The translations under genes were made by a program, and so were the position numbers. A stretch of DNA of 64,000 nucleotides. Origin: Chara braunii. Taxonomy: Eukaryota > Streptophyta > Charophyceae > Charales > Characeae. Positions 35,557 to 48,190 of this stretch are shown piece by piece. Within the stretch, counting starts at the first letter, position 1, and every line of letters starts with the position of its first letter. The DNA lies in the NCBI GenBank assembly GCA_003427395.1, contig BFEA01000076.1, forward strand, positions 1,480,583-1,544,582, given 5' to 3'. Under the pieces are notes generated by a model. That model saw only the letters and a list, made by a program, of their open reading frames with translations, searched no databases and was not told the DNA's origin.

Positions 35557-38500
35557 GTTAGTGGAAGGAAGAGGATGCTTCTTCTTCTCCTTCTTCTTCT
35601 TCTTCTTTCTTTTCTTCTTCTTCCCCTTCTTCTTCTTCTTCTTCTTCTCCCCCCTCTTCTTCTTTTTCTTCCTCTTCCTCTCCTCCTTCTTCTTCTTCAT
35701 TATCTTCTTTCTATTGGGCTATTTCAACTCTTGCATTTCACTCACACGCAAGTAGGTGATGCTCTGATTCTTCTATGGATGATCTCATGCTCAACACTTG
35801 TGATTTGGGTTACTCAAACTCTTGTTTTTCACTCACACACTAGTAGGTAGTGCTCTGATTCTTCTATGGATGATCTTATGCTCAATATTTGTGATTTTGT
35901 CTGGTATAGATCTTGCTTTTCACTCATATGCTAGTACAAGATGCCCCGATTCTTCCATGAATGATCTCTTGCTCAAATCTTTTGATATAAACCTAGTGTA
36001 ACTTTTGCATTTCACTCACATGCTAGTAGGAGATCCTCCGATTCTTCCATGGATGATCATTTGCTCAAATCTTGTGATATAGTCTTAGTTTAGATCTTAC
36101 TTTTCACTTATATGCTAATAAGAGATGCTCCGATTCTTCGATGGATGATCTCTTGCTCAAATTTTGTGATATAGCCTAATGTAACTCTTGCATTTCACTC
36201 ACACACAAGTAGGTGATGCTCCGACTCTTCTATGGATGATCCCATGCTCAACAGTTGTGATTTGGGCTACTCAAACTCTTGTTTTTTCCTCACACACTAG
36301 TATGTGATGCTCCGATTCTTCTATGGATGATCTCATGCTCATTACTTGTGATGTGGTTTAGTGTACAGCTTGCTTTTCAATCACATGGTAGTAGGAGATG
36401 CTCCGATTCTTTTATGGATGATATCATGCCCATAAGTCGTGAATTGGTCTAGTATAGATCTTGCTTTTCAGTCACAAGCTAGTAAGGGATGTTCTGATTC
36501 CTCCATGGATGATCTCTTGCGCAAATCTTGTGATGTAGCCTGGTGTAACTCTTGATTTTCACTCACATGCTAGTAGGAGATGCTTCGATTCTTTCATGGA
36601 TAATCTATTGCTTAAATCTTGTGATATAGCCTAGTGTAGATCTTGCTTTTCACTCACATGCTAGTAAGAGATGTTCCGATTCTTCCATGGATGATCTCTT
36701 ACTCAAATCTTGTGATATGGCCTAGTGTAGATCTTGCTTTTCACTCACATGCTAGTAGGTTATCCTCTGATTCTTCCACGGATGATCTCTTGCTCAAATC
36801 TTGTGATATAGCCTAGTGTAGATTCTGCTATCACTCACATGCTAGTAGAAGATGCTTCAATTCTGTCATAGATGATCTTATGCCTAATACTTATAATTTG
36901 ATCTAGTGTAGATCTTGTTTTTCACTCATATACTAGTAGGAGATGCTGTGATTCTTCCATGGATGATCTCTTGTTCAAATCTTGTGATCTAACCTAGTGT
37001 AACTCTTGCATTTCACACACACAGTAGTAGGTGATGCCCCGATTTTTCTGTGGATGATCTCATGCTCAAATCTTGTGATTTGGCCTAGTGTAACTCTTGC
37101 ATTTCACTCACACACTAGTAGGTGATGATCTGATTCTTTCATGGATGATCTCATGCTCAATACTTGTGATTTGGTCTAGTGTAAATCTTGTTTTTCACTC
37201 ATATGCTAGTAGGAGATACTCCGATTCTTCCATGGTTGATCTCTTGCTCAAATCTTGTGATATAGTGTAGTGTAACTCTTGTTTTCCACTCATACGCTAG
37301 TAGGAGATGCTCCGATTCTTCTTTGGATGATCTCATGATCAATCCTTGTGATTTGGGCTACTTCAACTCTTGCTTTTCGCTCCTATGCTAGTAGGTGATG
37401 CTCCGATTCTTCTATGGATGATCTCATGCTCAATACTTGTGATTTGGTCTAATGTAAATCTTGATTCTCACCCATATGCTAGTAGGAAATAATCTGATTC
37501 TTCCATAAGTGATTTCGTGCTCAAGACTTCTGTTTTGGGACTAGTCTAGCTTGTGTTTTCCACTCACATAGTAGATGATGACATTCCATTTCAAACTTGG
37601 TTGCATGCATGAGCTATGGTCATGTGTTTGAGCAAGTCTCACTCACATACATGGCTCAACTCTCACATGATGGCAGTCTATTTCAAACTTGGTTGCATGC
37701 AAGAGTCATGGGCATGTATTTGAGCAAGTTTCACTCACGTATATGGCTCAACTCTCGCATGATGGCATTCTATTTCAAACTTGGTAGCATACATGAGCCA
37801 TGAACATGTGTTTGAGCAAGTCTCACTCACATACATGGCTCAACTCTGACATGATGATGTTCCGGTTCATACTTAGTTGATCTATCCTCCATGTGCAAGT
37901 GCCTTTCACTAATTCTAACTTTTCATTGTCAAGTTCATGTGTGTTGTGATGTTTCGGTTTTTACTTAGTTGATCTCTCCTCCATCTGCATGTGCCTTTTC
38001 ACAAGTTCAATCTTCTCATTGTCAAGTTCATGTGTGTTGTGATGATCCGGTTCATACTTAGTTGATTTCTCCTCCAGGTGCAAGCGTCTTTCAATAGTGC
38101 TAGCTTCTCATTGTAAAGTTCATGTCTGTTGTGATGTTCCGGTTCATACTTAATTGATTTCTCCTCCGTGTGCATGTGCCGTTTCACAAGTTCAATCTTC
38201 TTATTGTCAAATTCATGTGTGTTGTGATGATCCGGTTCATACTTAGTTGATCTCTCCTCCATGTGCAAGTGCATTTCACTAGTTCTATTGTCAAGTTCAT
38301 GTGTGTTGTAATGTTCTTGTTCATACTTAGTTGATCTCTCCTCCATGTGCATGTGTCTTTGCACTAGTTCAATTTTCTCATTGTCAAGTTCATGTGTGTT
38401 GTGATGTTCCGGTTCATACTTAGTTGATCTCTCCTCTATGTGCATGTGCTTTTCACTAGTTGTAGCTTCTCATTGACAAGTTCATGTGTCATGTGATGTT

Positions 38501-40024
38501 CCGGTTCATACTTAGTTGATCTCTCCTCTTTGTGCATGTGGCTTTTCACTAGTTCAACCTTGTCATTGTCATGTTCATGTGTGTTGTGATAATCCGGTTC
38601 ATACTTAGTTTATTTCTCCTCTATGTGCATGTGCCTTTTCACTAGTTCAATTTTATCATTGTCAAGTTCATGTGTATTGTGATGTTCCGGTTCATACTTA
38701 GTTGATCTCTCCTCCATGTGCAACTATCGTTCACTAGTTCTAACTTCTCATTGTCAAGTTTATGTGTGTTGTGATGTTCCGGTTCATACTTAGTTAATCT
38801 CTCCTCCGTGTGCATGTGTCTTTTCACTAGTTCAATATTCTCATTGTCAAGTTCATGTGTGTTGTGATGATCCAGTTCATACTTAGTTGATCTCTCCTCT
38901 ATGTGCATATGCTTTGCACTAGTTCAATCTTCTCATTGTCAAGTTAATGTGTGTTGTGATGTTCCGGTTCATACTTTGTTGATCTCTCCTCCATGTGCAA
39001 GTGCCTTTCACTAGTTCTAGTTTCTCATTGTCAGGTTTATGTGTGTTTTGATGTTCCGGTTCATACTTAGTCGATCTCTTCTCCGTGTGCATGTGCCTTT
39101 TCACTAGTTCAATCCTCTGATTGTCAAGTTCATGTGTGTTGTGATGTTCCGGTTCATACTTAGTTGATCTCTTATCCGTGTGGATGTACCTTTACACTAG
39201 TTCAATCTTCTCATTATCAACTTCATGTGTGTTCTGATGTTCCGGTTCATACTTAATTGATCTCTCCTGTTTGTGCATGTGCTTTTTCACTAGTTCAATC
39301 TTCTCATTGTCAAGTTCATGTGTGTTGTGATGATCTGGTTTATACTTAGCTGATCTCTCCTCCATGTGTATGTGTCTTTTCACTAGTTCAATCTTCTCAT
39401 TGTCAAGTTCGTGTGTGTTGTGATGTTCCGGTTCATACTTAGTTGATCTCTCCTCCATGTGCATGTGTTTTTTCACTAGTTCAATTTTCTTATTGTCAAG
39501 TTAATGTGTGTTGTGATGTTCCAATGCATACTTAGTTGATCTCTCCTCCATGTGCAAGTGTTTTTCACTAGTTCAATCTCCTCATTGTCAAGTTCGTGTG
39601 TGTTGTGATGTTCCGGTTCATACGTTGTTGATCTTTCCTCTATGTGCATATGCCTTTCACTAGTTCAATCTTCTCATTGTCAAGTTCATGTGTGTTTGTG
39701 ATGTTCCGGTTAATACTTAGTTGATCGTTCCTCCATGTGCATGTGTCTTTCACTAGTTCTAGCTTCTCATTGTCAAGTTCATATGTGTTGTGATGTTCCC
39801 GTTCATACTTAGTTGATATTTTCATGTGCACGTATTTTTCACTAGTTGAATCTTCTCATTGTCAAGTTCATGTAGGATTTAAGTGTGTTCTGGTTCAAGC
39901 GTAATTGATCTTTCGCTATGGGATGGGTGACCGACATTTGGTTGCTACTACGGGGTGACGATTTGATTAGGATTATAAATTTGTTCTCCTTTTTTCTCTC
40001 TCGCTCTCTCGTTCTCTCTCTCTC

Positions 40025-40058
<34 letters not shown>

Positions 40059-40069
40059 CTCTTTCTCTG

Positions 40070-40153
<84 letters not shown>

Positions 40154-40260
40154 CCTCTCTCACTCCTTCTCTCTATCTCCCTCTTTGCCTTGCCCTCCCT
40201 CTCTCTTCCCCTCACTTGGCATATGACTAACCCGTCTTCCCTCACTTGTTATATTGCCAG
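35557..40260 (+). other. Apparent spliceosomal intron inside 3' LTR (4704 bp)
   Basis: Donor AAG/GTTAGT, branch point tgactaac at 40224-40231 and acceptor gccag ending at 40260, with the same 30-nt branch-to-acceptor spacing as in the 5' LTR. The interior consists almost wholly of minisatellite and microsatellite. Confidence 0.45.
37857..39905 (+). repeat. Minisatellite 3 in 3' LTR (about 22 copies)
   Basis: The unit is the same 92-93 bp as at 15126-15895. Some runs of copies keep a 93-bp period and stay open on the minus strand (for example 37999-38445 and 39192-39476), while 92-bp copies break that frame. It is the most expanded block relative to the other LTR. Confidence 0.9.
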
Positions 40261-41271
40261 GGCGCAAACGGAAAAAAAAAAATCAGACCTTACTTGGTGG
40301 AGAAAGAGGGCAAGGGGAGGGTAGCCGGTCCCTTGTGCCACCAAGAAGGCAAAGGAAAGGACGCTTGAAAGAGTGGGAAAAAGGCGGAATCCGGGAGAGA
40401 GTATAAGTTGGAGCAAGGTCAATTTGACTCAACTATTTCCCCGACTGCATGACTATGAGAAGAGGATGGGCTGATTGAGCAAAAGAAAGGGAACAAAGAG
40501 CAGNCAAAGAGCATGGAAAATAGACATGTGGGAAGGGCTATGTGTTGACCCCCAGTGGGGGATTGTATGGATCTTTGCTTTGTGTGGGACTGTGCAGGTA
40601 AGTGAAGGCTAGGGGTGCCTTGAGCGGGATAGGGTCGGGAGGAACCGGGCGGCAAAAGGAAAAAGGAAGAGGGGCAAAGGGGTTGTGGGAATAAGGTCAA
40701 TCCATGAAAATGACCTTTGCGCTTGAGACTTGGAGTGTAAATGAGAGAATAGAGTGCAATATTCTCAAGGGAAATGTGAAGTTGTGTGTGCATGCATGTG
40801 AAGGCCCCGAAAAGACTAAGGGGTCTGCGTCGATAGGGTTGAATGAGATGTATGAGACCCAATGGGTGCGTAGAGGCGAGGGAGAGGACGGCATCGCCGC
40901 ACCCCGATGACGCCGTAGGATCAAAATGTTTAGGGAAATGGTGCGCACAAAAGAAGAAAACTCTCAAAGAACCCCTGAACTGTCTGAGTATTGAAAGGAC
41001 CAATTGTTTGAGAACACAACCGATAATAAAAAAAAATCAGCGTTGTCAAATGACCAGCGAAACTACCACCCGGTGTGAGGGCTGAGCTACATCCCCAATA
41101 TCAAAGCTCTCTCGCGCGATGGCTCACCCCCATCCATCTCAAAGCACTAGGTCGGCGTGACCTTGGGACGAATGACCCGCGCCCTGAGCATGAGTGTGGG
41201 CGGGCCGAGCCAACTGGGACCCGCAGTGGGGTCGACTAAGGCTTGAAAGTCTACTGAGGTTTGGCCCTACA

Positions 41272-41275
41272 ACGG
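41272..41275. repeat. 3' target-site duplication (acgg)
   Basis: It matches 9472-9475. The following tcgtgtcacgcagg continues the 3-kb repeat as at 2806-2820. Confidence 0.8.
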
Positions 41276-43650
41276 TCGTGTCACGCAGGATTTATTCTTG
41301 AAGAAAACAAGTCACCACTCCGACCGTGCGCGCGTGCTATACCTCTCACGACGCCCCACGACAGGTCGGGGCATCGCGAGGTACAACTCACCTCTACCTG
41401 AGGGGCTGTCACCACTCTCTGGTAGGTGTATCCCTGCTGAGCTACCGGCCCACATGCGAAGGCTTTTATTTGTAGAGGTAGGTCGGCCGAGGGTGTTTTC
41501 TCAATCGCCGTAGCATAAACATACACGAGGTTGAACGCCTAAGATTGACCCGTTTATGTGTCGGGCAATGGGGCGCTGACCTCCCGGACCGACTTACTAT
41601 TCAGATCGATTCGATTGACGATCTATCGCACGTACATTACTTTGACCTACTTGTACTTGACCAATTATATAAGTTATTTTAAGTAATCAATACATACATG
41701 AAGAATACAGTTCAAAGGTTGAGACCGAAAGGCAAGTAGATGTATTTTACATTTTTACACAAACAAAGGCAAACATCAGAATGAACAGAGCTTTGACTTT
41801 GAAAAAGAAACAATCAATCGGCTATTGGCCTTTCCAACAGACATCAAAGATGAAGGTAGGCTTATGGTCTTTCAAACATGCATCATTAATAAATGATAGA
41901 CTCACGACCTTTCAAAGAAAAATTATATGAATAAGGTTCTTTCGCCTTTGCCAATTGTTCTAATCTATTCAACATCAAGAGGGTAAAAGCCGGAAATACA
42001 AACCAAATGTACAAAGGTTACAAGTCAACGAAATGTCTGAGTCGAGGCTCACGTAAGCATAAGTAATGCAAGTTGAGTGAATAACACGTGGTTGGTCGTC
42101 TTACTGACCTGCAGACAAAAACATTTCACAATCCTAACAGAGTCAACCATTCATTCACTTTCACACACATTACACTTGTGCTTCAAAACCCCTCTGGCAG
42201 ACATTTCTTTTTCGACTCAGTCATTCAAGGACCTATTTTGATCAAACACAGACCCTTCAGACACTAATCCAAAAATTAGAAATGTCATTTAGTGTAAAGG
42301 TTTATACAAAGTGTGGGTGTAATGGCCGAGTGAGGGTTGAGTTGGCGAACCAACCTGTTACCATAAGGCAACAACATGCAGTCTTGTACAAACTCACAAC
42401 GAGTCTCCTTGATTAAAATGACTTGCAAATATACACAGGTCACAAGATCTCAACACCTCCCTCACTATCGCCCTACACGAAGTTCAGCGATGTGAACTTC
42501 AATTCTATCGATGGACTATAATATAGTCCGATCAAATGTAAGTATGAAGTAAGAAGATTCCGACAGAAACCTTCATCTCATACTTACTCAAGCAGTAGGA
42601 TAACTCAGACATGAGTTTCCTACCATTTGTTTTAATCTAACTGGTTTAGACTAACAGAGACCATGGGATGACCCGCACACGAGTACCCCACTTCTAGTCT
42701 GTCAACCTAACTATCTAAGATGTGTATACACGTAGAGGCAAGTAATAGGATGTTCCTCACCCTGGAGCCTTATCCTATCACCCATCCTACATACATGCAT
42801 CAATCGATCCATAAAGCAGCAGAGGGTGAGATAAAAAAACAAGGGTGTATAGGATGAGAACGAGAAATGACTTCGCTTGTCTTCTTATTTCATGTCTTTA
42901 TTCATTTTCTTGTTTTTCTTCCTTCTTTTATTTTTTCTACCTTCTTATTCCACCTGTTATGTCCTCCCGTCTAGATGACCCTGCGTATACTTGGGCTTTA
43001 TCCGGATTATCATGTGCGAACCCAAGTATGGTTCTAGCCGGGCATAAGGTTCATGTGCATATGTCTAATCGTGCGTCTGACCCTATCAGAACAAGCGATA
43101 ATAGGATAATAACAAAAAAAATAAGAAAAAAAAATAATAATGATGATAATATTGACAATAAAATAATAATAATAATAATAATAAGGCGGGAAAGTGAGTG
43201 AGAGCAATATATACAGGAAACCAAGTTGCAATAAACACGAGGAAATCCAGATAGTCATGTACCCAGTAGAGAGTGTAGATGCACCAAGTTTTTATTTAAA
43301 TAGGAGCAATACAGTGAACTCGTGAGTCAATGTCCAAACCCTCAGTCCACATTAATGAAGTATTCATTATCGCTCCTACTGTCTAGTGTCAGTGCTCAAC
43401 CCTCTCTACTTATCCTATCTATCCTACCTACGTTCGTGCAATAGGTTCACCTCGACTTTAAAGATCAATAGACACGACGTCAACACTAATGCCGACCTCC
43501 CACATACACCAAGTACGTACTCTTGCCTCCTCCCATCACCATTATCAACTCACACTGCGCCTCCTTCCTCAAGACCATTGCTCCTCATCACCCTCTTATG
43601 TGTTGCGGTCCGTCTATAGCTACTAGCGCCCCCCTGTGCTGCCGCGTTGT
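41276..43650 (+). repeat. LTR-like repeat resuming after the insertion (type B, diverged)
   Basis: 41276-42500 is collinear with 2806-4160 and 5840-7150, including the GTAGGT donor-like sequence near 41478. From about 42510 it follows type B, with a short stem-loop chain and then 43190-43620, which matches 8975-9300 (gcaataggttcacctcgact and a CGACGTCA box). It is the right part of the unit that begins at 9464. Confidence 0.65.
42330..42800. repeat. Stem-loop chain, second instance
   Basis: Consecutive inverted repeats include GAAGTTC/GAACTTC (42479-42500), GGACTATA/TATAGTCC (42513-42529), GTAAGTATGA/TCATACTTAC (42538-42587) and GTAGGA+ACTCA/TGAGT+TCCTAC (42595-42623). Stem sequences differ from those at 6975-8360 while the layout is similar. 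Confidence 0.7.
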
Positions 43651-45087
43651 TGCACCCCTCACTACTTAGCGCCTACCTACGCACCCCAGGCTGCAGTCGT
43701 GCATGCAGACCCTTGCACGCATTCGCAGCAGCGTGTCCGCATTGCCTGTCTAGGCCAGAACGCCTTGGAATGGTTGGCTCCCTCCCTATACAGGAGGTGA
43801 CGTTGATGTTGTACTGTTTGGGCTTGGCCATGGAAGTTTCCAGTAGCTTCTGGTCGGGCCCCAGTGTCTGCGTGTAGGCCCATGTCTATAGTTGAGGGCC
43901 CGGACCCTTTACAGTTAGGCACACCAGAATTACCCAGGCTCTGAACATTTTGTTGTGTTTGCATTTGGCCCGCAGGACGGATGTGGCGACAATGCTGCAT
44001 TGGGTCTAGTTTAGGCTTTCTGAAACTCTCTACCTGTCTCTACGCGAGTCAAAGGGTCAGTCAGTCTGTGGTCTTGGCTGAAGTGAAAGGTTAAGTCTAT
44101 AGGTTCTAGAATGCCATAGGTGTGTCTCGGCCTCGTTCAGTCAGCATGTGCCAAACAAGTGATGAGGGTCCCACACGGTTTCCCACAGGTTCCACACGTT
44201 TTGGCCCAAATTGCCAACGTGTTTTGGAGGTTTCCAGGCCTAGGCTCACACGTTTTGAGGCAGGGCGAGGCCACCTTCAAAGGAGTATAAATAAAGAAGC
44301 AATAACCAGCCACTCATCCATTCGTTTGTAAGCCATGTGGAAGCGCTGCCTTGGTAACTTCTGCGTGAAGGTTTGCAGGTGCTCGGAGATGAAGCAGGCA
44401 GTGAGGAAGATGACGACCATAGCTGGCCAGGAGGAAAACGACAGCGCCCATAGTCGCCCGGCTGTTGTCATAGGCAGAGCCTATAGAGTGTGCGTATCTG
44501 TGTAACACGGACATTCAGGGTAGGAAAGTGAGTCTGATGGTGGGGACAGAATTCGACGACCATAGTCGCAAGCTGTACGGTTTTTTAGCAGAGTTTGAGG
44601 GCAAGTTCGTTATTGATTCTGAGTTGTAGAGATTGGTTCTGCCATCAATTCGCGTGTATGCATGTTGAAAGCAAGTTGGAGTGCAGTCTGATTTTTTCAC
44701 TCTCTGTCTCTCTCTCTCTTCGTATGTATGTCTATCTGCTCATCTGTCAGTGTCTGTTTATCCGTCTGTTTGTCCGTCTATTTGTCGATGTCTGTCGGTC
44801 TGCCTGTATGTCTGTTTGGTTGTGTCTGTCTGTCTGTATGTATGATTGTTTATCTTGTTTGTCGGTCCTTCTTTTCCTCTGTGTGTGTATAGTTGTTGGG
44901 GATACAGTAGCTTAAAGGGGGAATCTTGGTTGGGTGCATGGGCACCATAGCTGTAGAAGACGTCCCTAGATTTGAGCCACTGTTTTTGGCTCCGTTATTT
45001 CTGAGCTTTGTGTGGTTGCTACAACGTCTATGTGGTTGCCATCTGTTCACATGCATGCAGAGTATTGAAGAAAACAAGTCGAACTGC

Positions 45088-45125
<38 letters not shown>

Positions 45126-45470
45126 TAATAATAATAATATAATTGTAAGAAAAATGAGCAATATCACGATGACAATGTCTAGAATGCACAATCACATTGA
45201 AGGCCAGATAGTATCAAAGTGTCTAGAAAGCAGAAATGCACCAATATAACACCAATGAAGAATCGTAACTTTGAAAACCAGTGTCAATGAGAGTTTGTCC
45301 TCGCCACCACCATCATGAGTGTCCAGGCCCTATCTCCCTACTCGGCACTCGGCGCCCATCCTACAATCATGCAGCTACTACCGGTCTACGAATTGACAAT
45401 GCAACTGCTGACATAACAAGCAGAACTGAAGTAATGGAAGATGTCGACCCACGCAGGCCTTTGCCAACAC
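43651..45470. other. Unassigned stretch with microsatellites
   Basis: No gene can be supported. It holds a TCTG-type microsatellite (about 44700-44880) and an AAT run (45089-45139). The small ORFs are low-complexity or lack any family resemblance. Confidence 0.5.
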
Positions 45471-45940
45471 CAGGTATGTGTCCTAACATCATCACCCTCA
45501 TCTCTCCTTCTCTTTTTCTCTTTCTCCCTCTTTTCTCATCGTTTTTCTCCTTCTTCCTCCTCTTCTTCTTCCTTCTCTTCTTCTTCTTCCACTTCTCCTT
45601 CTCCCTTTCTCTGCATGTTTCTTCCCTTTCTTTTAGATGATGAAGTTCAATGAACTTCTCACAGCACCCCCGACAGCAAACCCCCGAGACTACCGTGGTC
45701 CAGACGCTTCACTGGACCATTCAATTGGAAGGAGAGACAGTCAGTGTGTACAAAGGGCAGGAACGTAATCAATATAAACTGATTACTCAAACTCAAGGAG
45801 TGGGAACGATATACAGAAAACCAATAACTGCGAAATTACACAGATGTCCAAGTAGTCGTGTACAAGCAGAGAGCATAAATGCATCGAGATTGCATTCAAA
45901 TAAGAGCAGTACGATGAAGTCATGAGTCAATGTTCAAGCC
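45471..45940 (+). repeat. Fragment with donor-like box, pyrimidine tract and acceptor-like end
   Basis: An accaggtatgtgtc at about 45470 is followed by a CTT-rich tract ending tttcttttag at about 45637. It then runs into sequence shared with 47300-47460 and 8975-9110. Its organisation resembles a short intron, but this is only a resemblance. Confidence 0.4.
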
Positions 45941-46620
45941 CTCTGGTCATACCAATCACAGTATCCAATGTCGCTTCTCTCTGTTTGGCGGCCAGTGCTC
46001 AGCCTACACTACTCACCTATCCTATCAATATTCACGCAACAGGCTCACTTCGACACTCGGTGACCAATGTAGATGACGTCATCACCATACCCGACCTCTC
46101 TTCATGTACCAGGTACGTGTCTCGTCACCCTCAATCAGACCTTGATAACCCCACTCTCGCCTCCTTCCCTGAAGACCACCGATCACCCGCATCACCCCCG
46201 AACTTCCAACCGGCCATTAGTAACAGCTCCCCGTTACACTGCAGTCACATCCAAGCACACTTGATCACACCCGCGTTCATGTGCATTTGAAAAAAAAATT
46301 AAAAAATTAAAACGCGGTAAATATAATAATAATAATAAAACCATAAGAATCAATAATATTGAAGTATAAAAAAGAAACCAATAATTATAATGATAATACA
46401 TAATCATGATGATAACTATAATAATCAGAATAATAGTAATAAATAATTGTTACACCGGCTATCTTTTCCGTACAGTACAATCAACAAAACGTGAGTTTCA
46501 GTATATTTAAGCAAGGCCATTGCATAGCTCCGACCCTCCCCCGCTTGTGTCCTTCTTCTCCCTCGCCAATTCTCTTCTCCTCCTCTGTGCTATTCTACTC
46601 CTCTTCATAACTAAGATAAA

Positions 46621-46670
46621 GTCGCTATGATAATAGTAATAATAATAATGGTAGTAATAATAGTAACGAC

Positions 46671-46722
<52 letters not shown>
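46621..46722 (+). repeat. AAT microsatellite
   Basis: An interrupted aataat run; the counterpart in copy 2 is 55336-55417. Confidence 0.9.
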
Positions 46723-47164
46723 CAAGGAAAATGAGTGATAGCGAACTTCAGAAACCAAGCCACATCACACACATGAGACCAAATAGTCGTGACCTCGAAC
46801 CAAAAGAAAAATTACATAACGAGTCTCACCAAAAAAGAGCACACCAAAACCTCATAAGTGACAATGTTCAAATAGTCTCATCATCATCATCAACAAAGGA
46901 TCAATGTCGATATCCTATCTGGAGCTCGGGACTTAGACTACTAATGGTAGATCCTATCTAACCTATATATAATGCCGCTAATGACGTCAACAACTCCTTG
47001 AAGTAAGAGCAGATCTCGACTAATGTCGTTCGCCTCAAGCACCAGGTATGTCTCTCGTATCACTCACAACCTCGATCCCCAACTCACAGATGCCCCATGC
47101 ACCCAAGAACCACCATGCGCCTCATCTGGCAAACAGCAACGCAGCTCGACTATGGCTGCCTGCT

Positions 47165-47242
47165 CCTTCCACTTCTTCTTCTTCTTCTTCTCTTCTTCTT
47201 CTTCTTCTTCTTCTTCTTCTTCTTCTTCTTCTTCTTCTTCTC
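47165..47242 (+). repeat. CTT microsatellite
   Basis: A nearly pure cttctt run. Copy 2 has two versions, 55860-55918 and 56378-56440. Confidence 0.9.
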
Positions 47243-47601
47243 CCTCTTTCTTGCATGCTCTTCTTCTTCCTACTGCGCGATAGACTTCTCCTCCCTCTAA
47301 ATGGTAAAGTCAGATGAACTTGTCACAACACCCTCAACGACTACTGCCAAGATCACCACGATTCCGACTCTTCACCGGCCCAATCAATCAATAGGAGCGA
47401 CGACCGGTGTGTACGCAGGGCAGGGTCGTAATCAGCGTGAGCTGATGACTCGAGCTTACTAGCATTCCCCATTCAAGGTCGATAGTTACAACAATCTATC
47501 CCCATCGCGATGAACCTTAAGACAATTACCCGGGTCTTTCGACCTAGGCAAAGCAATCGCCGGACTTATCGGTGTAACGTGCGTGCTCCCATGTAAAGCC
47601 C

Positions 47602-47603
<2 letters not shown>

Positions 47604-47668
<65 letters not shown>
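47604..47668 (+). repeat. CT then CA dinucleotide tract
   Basis: A ctct run passes directly into a caca run. A second CA run lies at 47766-47794. Copy 2 is longer (56821-57007) and contains an assembly gap. Confidence 0.9.
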
Positions 47669-47672
<4 letters not shown>

Positions 47673-47763
47673 GTAGTAGTATAGATTTTCGTTGTTATAG
47701 CGACAGATTCTCTCGATTTCGTTCATCCTCTCGATGGAATAGCTTGGGATCAACCGCGCAATC

Positions 47764-47794
<31 letters not shown>

Positions 47795-47952
47795 TCTAAT
47801 CAATCAAGCGTGGCATGTATATTTCCAGTTCTTAGCGGTAAATTCATTCTATTTTGATTATCATAATGGTAGCAGCCTGAAATCGGTCGCGCTATGCACA
47901 CTCTCGCGCTCACACACACATGCACACACACACAGTAATGTATGTTTCTATA

Positions 47953-48190
47953 TCATTGGGGTATATATAATATGATTTCGCTTATCCTATTGGTGAAAGT
48001 ATGGTAAGGTCGGCCGCGGGGTTGGAGACTCACCCGTTTTTTCTTCCCCGCTCCCTCGTTGTTGCCACCGTCGTCGTCGGCACCATACACCCGCAACCAG
48101 GGGAACCACTCGAGGTACGTCGCAGAGAGTTTCTCGTAACTGAAATACACGGTCCGCGGCTGGATCGTCGTCATTATCGGCCACCAAAGG
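47953..48190 (-). pseudogene. Conserved minus-strand frame, unknown protein fragment
   Basis: On the minus strand both duplicated copies (here and 57298-57519) keep an open frame. It includes KLSATYLEWFPWLRVYGADD, then DGG, EGAG, KKR and RGRPYHTFTNRISEII. The two differ at scattered residues. I do not recognise it. It might be a captured host exon or a chance frame, since the + strand here is also compositionally plain. Confidence 0.25.

Larger units (their letters stand above)
9476..41271 (+). mobile_element. Giant LTR retrotransposon (Ty3/gypsy-type), 31.8 kb, degenerate
   Basis: Long direct repeats flank a 14.9-kb internal region. The evidence for a single insertion is as follows. Both repeats start TGTCRGGACTGG and end ggccctaca. 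A 4-bp duplication acgg flanks the whole. A tRNA-Ala-type primer site sits 4 nt after the 5' LTR, and a G-rich tract sits just before the 3' LTR. The outer flanks joined together restore the sequence seen at 2791-2822. The internal order is leader, four accessory ORFs, gag with zinc knuckle, protease, RT, RNase H, integrase, an acidic ORF and a tail. That order (integrase after RNase H) is Ty3/gypsy. Multiple stops and frameshifts make it non-autonomous. LTRs of 7.7 and 9.2 kb are far longer than the usual few hundred bp to about 5 kb. Confidence 0.87.
32072..41271 (+). repeat. 3' LTR of giant retrotransposon (9200 bp)
   Basis: It begins TGTCGGGACTGG and ends ggccctaca, collinear with 9476-17127. 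It contains the 26-bp repeat (32627-32730), the palindrome family (for example 34048-34067), the donor at 35556/35557, the CTT tract (35575-35705), minisatellites 1-3 (35750-37576, 37577-37856, 37857-39905), a CT tract (39990-40160), the branch point and acceptor (40224-40260) and a consensus donor at 40597/40598. A single N lies at 40503. It is 1.55 kb longer than the 5' copy, mainly through minisatellite 3. Confidence 0.87.
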
